64,000 nt of DNA from Synechocystis sp. LKSZ1. Lineage in GTDB: Bacteria > Cyanobacteriota > Cyanobacteriia > Cyanobacteriales > Microcystaceae. The stretch spans positions 2,666,001 to 2,730,000 of the forward strand of contig NZ_AP031572.1 in the NCBI RefSeq assembly GCF_040436315.1. The letters run 5' to 3'. Below the pieces are notes generated by a model. It worked only from the letters and a program-made list of their open reading frames with translations, searched no databases and was not told the DNA's origin. Within the stretch, counting starts at the first letter, position 1. Each line of letters begins with the position of its first letter. Position numbers and translations under genes: made by a program. Of the stretch, positions 51,580 through 63,201 are shown one piece after another.

Positions 51580-52260
51580 ATGCTGATTCCCCTGACCCGC
51601 GAAACCTTTGACCAAGTCATTCCCCTAATTGCGACGGGGGCCCAATACGCCTTTGTCTGGGGCAAGGCGCGGGACTTTCTGCGGCGTCTTCTGATTTCTC
51701 TGCTGATCGTGGTTTCAATTTGGCTCTTGGTATTAGCCTTCGGCCATCATGGCGGCGGGATTGAATTAATTTGCTACATCATTGGTGGCCTCTACTGGTT
51801 TTGGTCGCCGGTTTACGTCGCCAGCCTCAAAAATAGAACCTATCGCCGTTTTCCCTACGCCGGATTTTGGCGAGGTCAGGTGCTGGATGTTTTTATCACG
51901 GAAGAATTGGTCAACAAAGAGCAACGGGCCAATCAGTTGGGAGAACTGGTGGTGATTGAAAACCTAGAACGACGCATCAATGTAGAAGTGGGGGATGACG
52001 AAGGTTTTCAGGTTATTGTGCAGGCCCCCATTAAACGTTTGTATAAACCTATCACCCCCGGCCAAACCGCAGAATTGTTGGTACTTTCCAAACAACCCGA
52101 CCTAGAACGCATTGACAAGGTTAGTGACCTCTATTTACCTGACCTCGACCTCTGGGTAGGCAGTTATCCCTATCTTCGCCGTGATATTTTCCGGGACATC
52201 AGTGCTGAATTCGGTTCCCCGCGCCCTCCCCGTCGTCCTTCTCTACGCCCCTATCGTTAA
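51580..52260 (+). CDS. Conserved membrane protein of unknown function
   Basis: A 226-residue protein. Two membrane spans lie about 35-55 (LLISLLIVVSIWLLVLAFGH) and 60-80 (IELICYIIGGLYWFWSPVYV), followed by a cytosolic or lumenal domain rich in beta strands (GQVLDVFITEELVNKEQRAN, ERRINVEVGDDEGFQVIVQA) and a terminal Arg/Pro-rich tail (SPRPPRRPSLRPYR). Similar cyanobacterial proteins are often loosely called phosphate ABC transporter permeases, but I see no permease loop that justifies that name. It stands alone with its own terminator about 160 bp on. Confidence 0.7.
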   Translation: MLIPLTRETFDQVIPLIATGAQYAFVWGKARDFLRRLLISLLIVVSIWLLVLAFGHHGGGIELICYIIGGLYWFWSPVYVASLKNRTYRRFPYAGFWRGQVLDVFITEELVNKEQRANQLGELVVIENLERRINVEVGDDEGFQVIVQAPIKRLYKPITPGQTAELLVLSKQPDLERIDKVSDLYLPDLDLWVGSYPYLRRDIFRDISAEFGSPRPPRRPSLRPYR

Positions 52261-52294
52261 GTTTTGTAAGGAATTCGGTCGCCATCACAATTAT

Positions 52295-52477
52295 TTACAT
52301 TGATTGTCTCAGGGCCAGCAGAATTTGAAGGGAGGCCGCTACTGCTAAGCCAAGGATAAAACCTATCCCTGCTAGGACAACGGTAAAATCCCCTGTCCGT
52401 GGCGATTTCCAGGGAATGGGCCCGTTGAGGGAGTAGCCTAGGAAGCCCTGGGCCTTTTTTTGTTTTTGTTTTTATTT
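52295..52477 (-). pseudogene. Start-less open frame for a small membrane protein, possible relic
   Basis: A minus-strand frame ends at TAA 52295-52297. Upstream it reads back about 57 codons to a stop, through GYSLNGPIPWKSPRTGDFTV, VLAGIGFILGLAVAASLQIL and LALRQSM, one obvious membrane span. No ATG, GTG or TTG is present before the span. An ATT start is the only option. The frame overlaps the terminator hairpin of the other strand. It could be a decayed or non-canonically started gene, or chance. Confidence 0.3.
52418..52462 (+). terminator. Intrinsic terminator downstream of the membrane protein gene
   Basis: GGGCC (about 52418-52423) pairs with GGCCC/GGGCC at 52449-52454, and AGGG pairs with CCCT just inside (one-sided bulge GTTG). 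The hairpin is followed by seven T residues and more T-rich sequence. It lies about 160 bp after the stop of the 51580 gene. Confidence 0.6.
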
Positions 52478-52680
52478 ATGAAAATTAAAACTACAAAAAC
52501 TGATTTTAGAGAATTCTAAGCTTTAATTAGTCTTAAACGCCACTTGAAAACCATTTTGCTTACTTAGAGACTTATTTAAGTCATCAGAGAAGCCTGTTTA
52601 CATTCAGTCATATTTTATCTTCCCCCAGGCCTGGTCAATAATGCGGGTATTGAGCGCAGATTTAGACAGGAGCAAAACCC

Positions 52681-53553
52681 TTGACACTTACCCTTGCTGT
52701 GTACGGAAAAGGTGGAATTGGCAAATCAACCACCAGTTGCAATATCTCCACGGCCCTGGCCAAACGGGGCAAAAAAGTGCTTCAGATCGGCTGTGACCCT
52801 AAGCATGACAGTACTTTCACGCTAACGGGCTTTCTGATTCCCACCATCATTGATACATTGCAGGAGAAGGATTTTCACTACGAGGATATTTGGCCCGAGG
52901 ATGTCATCTACCAAGGCTACGCCGGGGTTCATTGCGTTGAGGCGGGTGGCCCTCCGGCCGGAGCGGGCTGTGGTGGCTATGTGGTTGGAGAAACCGTTAA
53001 ATTGCTAAAGGAACTTAACGCCTTTGATGAGTACGACGTTATTTTGTTTGATGTCCTGGGGGATGTAGTCTGCGGTGGTTTTGCGGCCCCCCTCAACTAT
53101 GCCGACTACTGTTTAATCGTTACCGATAATGGCTTTGATGCCCTCTTTGCCGCCAATCGGATTGCGGCCTCTGTTCGGGAAAAGGCCCGTACCCATCCCC
53201 TACGCCTGGCCGGCCTAATCGGTAATCGCACCGCTAAACGGGATTTAATTGATAAATATATTGAAGCCGTTCCCATGCCGGTGCTGGAAATTCTGCCCCT
53301 CATCGAGGATATTCGGGTTTCGCGGGTGAAGGGAAAAACCCTCTTTGAAATGGCTGAAACCGATCCATCTCTAAACTATGTTTGTGAGTATTATCTCAAC
53401 ATTGCTGACCAAATTCTGGCCCAGCCGGAAGGTGTTGTTCCCAAGGATGCTCAAGATCGAGATTTATTTAGTTTACTGTCTGACTTTTATCTGAATGCTG
53501 ATAAGCCCAAGGTTCCATCTCCAGAGGCAGAATTGGATTTAATGATGGTTTAA
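52681..53553 (+). CDS. chlL: Light-independent protochlorophyllide reductase, iron-sulphur ATP-binding protein ChlL
   Basis: A 290-residue NifH-like ATPase that passes electrons to ChlN-ChlB to reduce protochlorophyllide without light. The P-loop is [17 protein letters not shown] near 7-23. The 4Fe-4S cysteines lie in [16 protein letters not shown] (near Cys 97) and [17 protein letters not shown] (near Cys 131). [20 protein letters not shown] near 40-59 is conserved. The frame starts with TTG at 52681, preceded by AGGAG at 8 bases, and no ATG is available. Translation from TTG fits the family N-terminus. chlN follows 112 bp downstream. The enzyme is oxygen-sensitive. chlB is not in the window. 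Confidence 0.97.
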   Translation: MTLTLAVYGKGGIGKSTTSCNISTALAKRGKKVLQIGCDPKHDSTFTLTGFLIPTIIDTLQEKDFHYEDIWPEDVIYQGYAGVHCVEAGGPPAGAGCGGYVVGETVKLLKELNAFDEYDVILFDVLGDVVCGGFAAPLNYADYCLIVTDNGFDALFAANRIAASVREKARTHPLRLAGLIGNRTAKRDLIDKYIEAVPMPVLEILPLIEDIRVSRVKGKTLFEMAETDPSLNYVCEYYLNIADQILAQPEGVVPKDAQDRDLFSLLSDFYLNADKPKVPSPEAELDLMMV

Positions 53554-53599
53554 GAACGAGTGAATAAGCCTTCTAAATCTCCTGGTATTGGAGAGCTAG

Positions 53600-55812
<2,213 letters not shown>

Positions 55813-55889
55813 GTGCTAAGGTATTTCTTGAGAATTATTCCTACTTAATCCAAGGTAGCTTCTTTGTAGGCTCTTATTTAGTATTTGTT

Positions 55890-56990
55890 ATGACGGTTGT
55901 TTCCTGCTCTCTAACTACGGCTCAAGCCAGTTTTACACCGCTTCTTCAACTGGAAAACATCAGTAAACACTTTACGCCTCAAGGGTTACCTGCGTTAAAG
56001 AATGTCAGTTTACAGCTATTCCCTGGAGAAATTCTCGGGCTCCTCGGCCCCTCTGGTTGCGGCAAAACAACTTTGTTGAGAATTATTGCAGGCTTTGAAA
56101 TGCCCTCCCAGGGACGCGTCTGGTTAGACGGCCAACTGATGACGGGGGCCGGCCGTCCCGTACCGCCAGAACAGCGCAATACTGGCATGGTTTTTCAAGA
56201 CTACGCCCTCTTTCCCCACCTCTCCGTGGCCGAGAACATTGCTTTTGGCCTAAAGCCCAAAACACCTCGCCAGGATAAAGCCACGATTAGACAACGCATC
56301 GCCGAGGTTCTTACCCTGGTGGGTCTGGCGGGCCTAGAGTGTCGCTACCCCCACGAATTATCTGGTGGTCAACAACAACGCATTGCGTTGGCCCGGGCCC
56401 TGGCCCCTCAACCCAGTTTAATTTTGCTGGATGAGCCTCTGAGTAATCTGGACGTTCAGGTTCGCTGCCGTTTGCGTCATGAAATTCGCCATATCCTCAA
56501 GGCCACGGGCATTTCTGCCATCTTTGTGACCCACGACCAAGAGGAAGCTATGGTCATTGCCGATAAAATTGGGGTGATGCACCAAGGCCGACTGGAACAA
56601 TTGGGAAGTCCAGAGGAAATCTATACCCGGCCCGCCTCCCGTTTTGTGGCCGAATTTGTCACCCAGGCCAACTTCCTGCCCGCTGAGCGTCAGGGAACAG
56701 TCTGGATCACTGAAATTTGTCATTGGGAATTATCCCCCCAATCCAACCCAGAAATCCAGCAGGGAGAAGTCATGCTCAGGGAAGAAGAGATTAGCTTGTA
56801 TCCCGACCAAGGTGGGCCGGTGGTGATTCGAGATCGTCAATTCTTAGGACGCGAGTACCGCTATTGCCTAGAAACTCCCCTGGGCCAACAACTCCATGCC
56901 CGTACCCCCCTCAATACTGACTTACCCATTGGCAGTCGAGTACAACTCCAGGTTACGACCCCGGCCCCGGCCCTTTTTCCAGCAGTCTAG
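55890..56990 (+). CDS. ABC transporter ATP-binding protein, FbpC/FutC (ferric iron) type
   Basis: A 366-residue ATPase. Walker A GPSGCGKTT (53-61), Q-loop VFQDYALFPHLS (101-112), signature LSGGQQQRIALARAL (157-171), Walker B LILLDEPLSNLD (177-188), H-loop THDQEEAMVIADK near 214-226, and a TOBE-like tail (about 245-366) with MLREEEISLYPDQGGPVVI. The order and spacing fit the CUT2/Fe3+-transport group (FbpC, FutC), but sulphate, polyamine and molybdate ATPases share these motifs. No permease or binding protein is adjacent. The start ATG is at 55890. Confidence 0.87.
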   Translation: MTVVSCSLTTAQASFTPLLQLENISKHFTPQGLPALKNVSLQLFPGEILGLLGPSGCGKTTLLRIIAGFEMPSQGRVWLDGQLMTGAGRPVPPEQRNTGMVFQDYALFPHLSVAENIAFGLKPKTPRQDKATIRQRIAEVLTLVGLAGLECRYPHELSGGQQQRIALARALAPQPSLILLDEPLSNLDVQVRCRLRHEIRHILKATGISAIFVTHDQEEAMVIADKIGVMHQGRLEQLGSPEEIYTRPASRFVAEFVTQANFLPAERQGTVWITEICHWELSPQSNPEIQQGEVMLREEEISLYPDQGGPVVIRDRQFLGREYRYCLETPLGQQLHARTPLNTDLPIGSRVQLQVTTPAPALFPAV

Positions 56991-57018
56991 GCCTATATAT
57001 CAACGTATATCGACGAAC

Positions 57019-57795
57019 TTAGGCCGCAATAGTATTTTCCAGGGAACCAATCCCTTCAATTGTGACCACAACCCGGTCACCGATCTGTAGCGGACCAATG
57101 CCCTCAGGCGTTCCCGTCAAAATTACATCACCGGGAAAGAGGGTCATCACCTGAGAGATATATGCCACGAGGGCCGGTGGAGAGAACACCATATCGCTGA
57201 TCAAAGCCGACTGGCAGGGCTGTTCTAGGGCGTCATCATTCACAAAGGTTTGTAATCGTGCCTCTGCACTTAGGTTACGGACAATCCAAGGCCCTAGGGG
57301 GCAAAAGCCATCAAATCCCTTGGCCCGTGTCCATTGGCTGTCTTGATTTTGCAGATCTCGGGCGGTCACGTCGTTGGCAATCGTATAGCCCCAAATTTGA
57401 TTAGCGGCCTGTTCCAGAGTACAGTTTTTCGTGACTTGACCAATCACCAAGGCCAATTCCCCTTCGTAATCCACCCGTTGAGATTGGGGCGGATAGGTAA
57501 TTTCTTCGTCATTGGCAATGATGGCAGAAGGGGGTTTCAGAAAGATTAGTGGCTCACTCGGGACAGTATTACCTAATTCTGCTGCATGGGCCGCATAATT
57601 ACGCCCGACCGCAATAATTTTGGAAGGAGTACAAGGAGCCAACAACGTGTAGTCTGCTTCAAGTAAGGCATCTCCTAATCGCTGTCCATCGAGCCAAGGA
57701 GCAGCATCAAGTAACGCCACACTCCGGTCTAATTGCAGAATTCCGTAGTAAGTCGCCCCTGTTTTAGTTTGCACCCGAACATAGCGTTGCGCCAT
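57019..57795 (-). CDS. Fumarylacetoacetate hydrolase family protein
   Basis: A 258-residue protein of the FAH / 2-hydroxyhepta-diene isomerase family. Blocks are ILQLDRSVALLDAAPWLDGQ at the N-terminus, PSKIIAVGRNYAAHAAELGN near 57-76, and the metal-binding Glu pair in RVDYEGELALVIGQVTKN near 107-124. DVTARDLQNQDSQWTRAKGF near 144-163, and DVILTGTPEGIGPLQIGD near 224-241, complete the core. Family members act as hydrolases, oxaloacetate tautomerases or decarboxylases. The substrate here is unknown. The neighbours give no pathway clue. A short spacer separates it from rpsF on the other strand. Confidence 0.88.
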   Translation of the reverse strand: MAQRYVRVQTKTGATYYGILQLDRSVALLDAAPWLDGQRLGDALLEADYTLLAPCTPSKIIAVGRNYAAHAAELGNTVPSEPLIFLKPPSAIIANDEEITYPPQSQRVDYEGELALVIGQVTKNCTLEQAANQIWGYTIANDVTARDLQNQDSQWTRAKGFDGFCPLGPWIVRNLSAEARLQTFVNDDALEQPCQSALISDMVFSPPALVAYISQVMTLFPGDVILTGTPEGIGPLQIGDRVVVTIEGIGSLENTIAA

Positions 57796-57987
57796 AGCTT
57801 CATCAATAGTGTTTCAGAAGGATTAAGAGGAATCTCCGGTTGCGGTCGCCAAAGAAACTCTCTTAGTAGTATGATAGAGAATCCTTGCTTTTGCGCTAGG
57901 CCGAGCAGGTTGAGTGAGATGAACCCATCTCCCTACTCCAAAATTTGCTCCAGACTGGTGCTAAAGCCCCTTTGTCCATAAGGAAAA

Positions 57988-58329
57988 ATGATTATGTCTC
58001 ATTATGAAATGATGGTTATCCTGCGTCCAGATCTTTCTGAAGACCAGGTTAACCAAGAAGTTAGCAAATATCAAGATTTTCTGAGTCAACAGGGATGCCA
58101 GGAAATTACTGTCAAGGTTTGGGGGAAACGTCGCCTTGCCTACACCATCGACCGGTTTGTAGACGGTATCTATGTCCTCTTCAACTACCAAGGAGATGGC
58201 AAACAAGTGGCCCCCCTAGAACGAGCCATGCGTTTGAGTGAAGAAGTCATTCGTTTTCTGACGATTAAACTACCAACGCCCAAGCCCCAGGATGAAGCCA
58301 CGGCGGAAGCGGTAGCTGTTGAGGCTTAG
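57988..58329 (+). CDS. rpsF: 30S ribosomal protein bS6
   Basis: 113 residues from the ATG at 57988, or 111 from the ATG at 57994 ([20 protein letters not shown]), the commoner family start. Both fit the AAGGA just upstream. Typical S6 features are [29 protein letters not shown] and [16 protein letters not shown], with an acidic/Ala tail ([12 protein letters not shown]). It binds 16S rRNA with bS18. rpsR is not adjacent. A hairpin follows six bases after the stop. Confidence 0.95.
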   Translation: MIMSHYEMMVILRPDLSEDQVNQEVSKYQDFLSQQGCQEITVKVWGKRRLAYTIDRFVDGIYVLFNYQGDGKQVAPLERAMRLSEEVIRFLTIKLPTPKPQDEATAEAVAVEA

Positions 58330-58334
58330 GTCTA

Positions 58335-58363
58335 GCCGTCAAGATTAGCCAAAAATTGACGGC
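58335..58363 (+). terminator. Hairpin just after rpsF
   Basis: A perfect 8-bp stem GCCGTCAA (58335-58342) / TTGACGGC (58356-58363) with a 13-base loop. No T-run follows, so it is a weak or processing-type 3' end rather than a classical terminator. Confidence 0.4.
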
Positions 58364-58457
58364 CCTGTCTGTGCGCCTCCCAGGATTTATGTTAGGCTGA
58401 TGCTAACAGGATGATAGACCTGTGGAGAACCCTACGGTAGCAGGAGCCGTCTAGCCG

Positions 58458-58598
58458 ATGGACTACTTGGAAAGATTACTGGATAAGCTCAGGGAATTAG
58501 CCCAGAAAATCATTGAAGGCCTACTTGGCCCCCAAGCGGAACCCGAACCGGAGCTAGTACCAATCCCTGTCCAAGACCGTCGTTCTCGGACTTATTAA
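58458..58598 (+). CDS. 46-residue acidic/amphipathic small protein upstream of aroQ
   Basis: ATG at 58458, TAA at 58596-58598. The product MDYLERLLDKLRELAQKIIE continues GLLGPQAEPEPELVPIPVQD and RRSRTY. The first 24 residues form an amphipathic helix and the rest is a Pro/Glu-rich tail ending with Arg/Tyr. CAGGAG lies about 12 bases before the ATG. It is 15 bp upstream of aroQ in the same direction, suggesting a small operon. Likely a membrane-surface or protein-interaction peptide. No family known to me. Confidence 0.55.
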   Translation: MDYLERLLDKLRELAQKIIEGLLGPQAEPEPELVPIPVQDRRSRTY

Positions 58599-58613
58599 TA
58601 GTTCAATACCGGG

Positions 58614-59081
58614 ATGTCTGCTCCCCTCAGTACGCTTTCTCCTTTAAGTATTCTCGTTTTGCATGGCCCTAACCTTAATTTGCTAGGCCTGCGCGAACCC
58701 CAAATTTATGGCACAATGACCCTAGCCGATATCAATCAACGATTGGGCCACGATGCAGAGCAATGGGGCATTACCCTGGACTGCCAACAATCTAATCTAG
58801 AAGGAGAACTGGTGAATGCTATCCACCAGGCTAGGGAAAAACACCAAGGCATTTTAATCAATGCCGGTGCCTATACCCACACCAGCATCGCTTTGCGAGA
58901 TGCCCTCAGTGCCGTGGCCCTGCCTACCGTTGAGGTGCATCTCAGCAATATCTACCAGCGAGAGGCTTTTCGACATCACTCCTATATTGCTGCCATTGCC
59001 ATCGGCCAGATCAGTGGCTTTGGCCTGGATAGTTACCGTTTAGGGCTCCAGGCCTTAGTGAATTACCTGCGCCGTCCTTAA
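58614..59081 (+). CDS. aroQ: 3-dehydroquinate dehydratase, type II
   Basis: A 155-residue dodecameric enzyme of the shikimate pathway, converting 3-dehydroquinate to dehydroshikimate. The signature [19 protein letters not shown] near 14-32 (catalytic Tyr in IYG), [17 protein letters not shown] near 59-75, the active-site block [18 protein letters not shown] near 82-99, and [19 protein letters not shown] near 106-124 (catalytic His) are all intact. An N-terminal extension of about 10 residues ([10 protein letters not shown]) precedes the first strand. It lies next to the small 46-residue gene. Confidence 0.95.
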   Translation: MSAPLSTLSPLSILVLHGPNLNLLGLREPQIYGTMTLADINQRLGHDAEQWGITLDCQQSNLEGELVNAIHQAREKHQGILINAGAYTHTSIALRDALSAVALPTVEVHLSNIYQREAFRHHSYIAAIAIGQISGFGLDSYRLGLQALVNYLRRP

Positions 59082-59089
59082 CGTACTGG

Positions 59090-60181
59090 CTAGGCCGGTT
59101 GAAAGAAGAAAGCCAGGCCCAGCAGAATGTAGGTCGCCAACAGCAGAATTCCCTCCAGCCAATTGGAGCGGCCATCACTGCTAATGGAGTTAACGATCAG
59201 CACCGAGACCACCACTGCTACCAATTCAAAGGGACTAAAATTTAAGTCCATGGGTTGGCCCATCCACCAACCGGCAATCACCAACACTGGTGCCACAAAG
59301 AAGGCAATCTGAAGGCTAGAGCCCATGACCACCGACACCGATAAATCCATTTTGTTCTTCATGGCGACAGTCACTGCCGTTGCGTGTTCAGCAGCGTTAC
59401 CAATGATGGGCAGTAGAATAACCCCGGTAAAGAGGGGGGTTAGACCTAAGTTTTCCGTGGCTACTTCTAGGGATTCCACCAATAACTCAGATTCAATCGC
59501 AACACCGAGGGTTACGGTCAGCAAAACCCCGACCCATAGCCAAAGATTGGGTTGAGCCGTCGAATCATGGGCAACGATCGCGTCTGTTTCCTCTAACTCA
59601 GCAACACCAACATCGTAAAGATAGGTATGGGTTTTCATGGAAAAGAAGAGGGACAGGCCATAGACCACGATCAGCACCAGGGCCACCGCCACCGATAGTT
59701 TTTGCAGGACGACTTCCTGGATTTCATTGACCGTAAAAAAATTCAGGGCTGTCGGTAGCAAGATCGCAATCACCGCCAGGTTCATGGCGGAGGCATTGAG
59801 GCGGGCGGCCACAGGCTGGAATTCCTGTTCCTTGTAGCGTAATCCACCCAAAAACATGGCAAATCCCATCACCAATAGTAAATTACCGATAATTGAACCG
59901 GTTAGTGTGGCCTTGACCACATCTACCAAGCCGCTCCGCAGGGCCACGTAGGCCAAAATAAGTTCTGTTGCATTACCAAAGGTGGCATTCATTAAACCAC
60001 CCAGATTTGGGCCGACCACCACAGCAATCTCCTCCGTTGCCGTGCCCATAAAAGCAGCTAAGGGAACAATGGCGAGGCCAGCCAAGATAAAAACGAGGGT
60101 TTCTCCCCACTCTAGAAAATGAGCCGCCAAGGACAGGGGGAGAAAGAGCAGTAGAACCAGAAAAAATGTATTTTTGCTCAC
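59090..60181 (-). CDS. cax: Ca2+/H+ antiporter (CaCA/CAX family)
   Basis: The frame is open to 60412, but the GTG at 60179-60181 has AAGGA 8 bases ahead and gives MSKNTFFLVLLLFLPLSLAA (363 residues), the normal CAX length. The protein has about 11 membrane spans. The two family consensus repeats are present: GTATEEIAVVVGPNLGGLMN near 55-74 continuing TFGNATELILAYVAL, and LPIIGNAAEHATAVTVAMKN near 247-266 (PxxGNAAEH). An acidic loop DVGVAELEETDAIVAHDS near 181-198 is likely regulatory. It would exchange cytosolic Ca2+ for protons and supports Ca2+ or salt tolerance in relatives. Confidence 0.93.
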   Translation of the reverse strand: MSKNTFFLVLLLFLPLSLAAHFLEWGETLVFILAGLAIVPLAAFMGTATEEIAVVVGPNLGGLMNATFGNATELILAYVALRSGLVDVVKATLTGSIIGNLLLVMGFAMFLGGLRYKEQEFQPVAARLNASAMNLAVIAILLPTALNFFTVNEIQEVVLQKLSVAVALVLIVVYGLSLFFSMKTHTYLYDVGVAELEETDAIVAHDSTAQPNLWLWVGVLLTVTLGVAIESELLVESLEVATENLGLTPLFTGVILLPIIGNAAEHATAVTVAMKNKMDLSVSVVMGSSLQIAFFVAPVLVIAGWWMGQPMDLNFSPFELVAVVVSVLIVNSISSDGRSNWLEGILLLATYILLGLAFFFQPA

Positions 60182-60325
60182 AAGGAAAATCCTTAGGAAA
60201 TCGTCAAGACTCTTCAAAGGATAGCGGATGCTTGGAGATTCTTCCCCTTCTCTATCTAGGGTTGCTAGGCCTGTCTTCAAGGAAACCGTTAAGCTGGGAA
60301 AGGCCCTCCTGCTCGCGTAATCTGT

Positions 60326-61315
60326 ATGATTTCGGTTCATCATCTGAGTAAATCCTATCCCGTTGCAGTGAAGTCTCCCGGCTTGAAGGGGACCCTGGCC
60401 CATTTTTTGCATCGTACCTATCGGGAAGTTAAAGCCGTCCAGGATGTTTCCTTTACGATTCAGGCGGGGGAGGTCGTCGGTTTTTTAGGCCCCAATGGTG
60501 CCGGTAAAACCACAACCCTCAAAATGTTGACGGGGTTGATTCATCCTTCGGCGGGAAAGGTTCGGGTGGCAGGCTTTGATCCCTTTCGGCGACAGCCTGC
60601 ATTTCTGGAAAAGATGAGTCTCGTGATGGGCCAGAAGCAGCAATTGATCTGGGACTTGCCCACCCTGGATTCTCTGCGTATCAATGCGGCTATCTATAAA
60701 ATTTCCGATGAGACCTTTCAGCAACGGCTGGGGGAACTGAGTGAAATGCTGGCCCTCAACCAACAACTCAAGCAACCCGTCCGCAAATTATCCTTGGGGG
60801 AGCGCATGAAAGCCGAACTACTGGCCGCTCTCCTGCACCATCCCCAAGTCCTCTTCCTGGATGAACCGACCCTAGGCCTGGATGTTAATGCCCAGGTGGC
60901 CGTGCGGGACTTCCTACGGGAATACAATCAGCGCTACCAAGCCACCATTCTTTTAACCAGTCATTACATGGCGGACATTACGGCCCTCTGTGAGCGTGTG
61001 CTTCTGATCCACCAGGGCCAGTTAATGTACGATGGCGACCTCGAACAGTTAGTCGAGCGTTATGCTCCCTTTCGAGAAGTGCAAGTGGAGTTGGCCCAGC
61101 CCTGGCCGGCGGAAAAGCTACAGCACTACGGCGAAATCGAAAGTATTAATGGCCAGGAAGTCCGCTTTTTAGTCCCCCAGGAGAATCTCACCGGGGCCAT
61201 TGCCCAGATCCTGGCCCAGTTGGATGTCCTCGACCTCAGCGTTAATGATCCTCCCATCGAAGATGTGATTGGCCGCCTCTTCCAAGCGGGTGTCGTCGCC
61301 AATATTAAGGATTGA
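60326..61315 (+). CDS. ABC-2 type transporter ATP-binding protein (NatA/CcmA-like)
   Basis: A 329-residue ATPase. The N-terminal extension to about residue 35 (MISVHHLSKSYPVAVKSPGL...HRTYREVKAV) is characteristic of the DUF4162/NodI-like group. Walker A GPNGAGKTTT (55-64), Q-loop SLVMGQKQQLIWDLPTLDSL near 94-113, signature KLSLGERMKAELLAALL near 152-168, Walker B QVLFLDEPTLGLD near 172-184, H-loop LTSHYMADITALCE near 206-219, and C-terminal DUF4162-like tail (about 245-320). The cognate ABC-2 permease is not in the window, so the substrate and direction (probably export) are unknown. It faces cax across 145 bp. Confidence 0.87.
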   Translation: MISVHHLSKSYPVAVKSPGLKGTLAHFLHRTYREVKAVQDVSFTIQAGEVVGFLGPNGAGKTTTLKMLTGLIHPSAGKVRVAGFDPFRRQPAFLEKMSLVMGQKQQLIWDLPTLDSLRINAAIYKISDETFQQRLGELSEMLALNQQLKQPVRKLSLGERMKAELLAALLHHPQVLFLDEPTLGLDVNAQVAVRDFLREYNQRYQATILLTSHYMADITALCERVLLIHQGQLMYDGDLEQLVERYAPFREVQVELAQPWPAEKLQHYGEIESINGQEVRFLVPQENLTGAIAQILAQLDVLDLSVNDPPIEDVIGRLFQAGVVANIKD

Positions 61316-61523
61316 TTAACTAAAAATCAAGTCGCAGTCGCTCAGTCAACTCACGGAAAATCCGCAGATAATGACTTGAAAAAGCTGGGGATCATCAAGA
61401 TTCTGCAATAAAAACAAAAGTTCGATGCCCCAGTGTTATCCTAAAGGTAAAGGATTGGTTAAGAGAATTTTGTCCACCTTAACTTCATCATCCCAGCCAG
61501 GATATGGCTTAGGAGGTAGGATC

Positions 61524-61685
61524 ATGATCACGAATGCAACCCCAATTACTAGCGGTACCCAAACCCCTCAAGTAAAGACCGCTTCCACTAGTCCCTTTCA
61601 GATCCACCATCCCCACCTTGAAGGCCGCTGGATTTGGGACAGTCATCACCAACTCTATTGGCAATGGCTCAAAGTTGACGGCTAG
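61524..61685 (+). CDS. 53-residue conserved-looking small protein with a strong ribosome-binding site
   Basis: The ATG at 61524 is preceded by AGGAGG at 7 bases, the best ribosome-binding site in this part of the window. The longer frame back to 61425 lacks one. The product MITNATPITSGTQTPQVKTA continues to a C-terminal half with HHPHLEGRWIWDSHHQLYWQ and WLKVDG, rich in His and Trp. It is soluble and may bind a ligand or metal. No family known to me. It is 59 bp upstream of the Lin0512-family gene. Confidence 0.65.
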   Translation: MITNATPITSGTQTPQVKTASTSPFQIHHPHLEGRWIWDSHHQLYWQWLKVDG

Positions 61686-61744
61686 GGCAACGAGCCTACG
61701 CTACAATAAGCAGACCGATAAACAAAAGAAAAGCCCCTAAGCGG

Positions 61745-63082
<1,338 letters not shown>

Positions 63083-63201
63083 TTACTCAAGACGATTTGA
63101 ATATTTCCAGCATTATACGGCCTCCTGTTCTTTCCATTGACCTGTAGGGGTTTCCTAACTCACCCTAAAGGTTTAGCCTCGTCAGGATGACGACAGCTAA
63201 T

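Larger units (their letters stand above)
52261..52680. other. 420-bp spacer before chlL, with a terminator and a start-less open frame
   Basis: The left part holds a plus-strand terminator (52418-52462) and, on the minus strand, an open frame with a membrane-like sequence but no start codon (see the separate entry). The right part (52470-52680) is AT-rich and should hold the chlL promoter. AGGAG lies 8 bases before the chlL TTG start. Confidence 0.5.

Noticed and set aside
51275-51586. 103-codon plus-strand frame
   Set aside because: No ribosome-binding site, unnatural composition and overlap with spacer repeats, so judged a chance frame.
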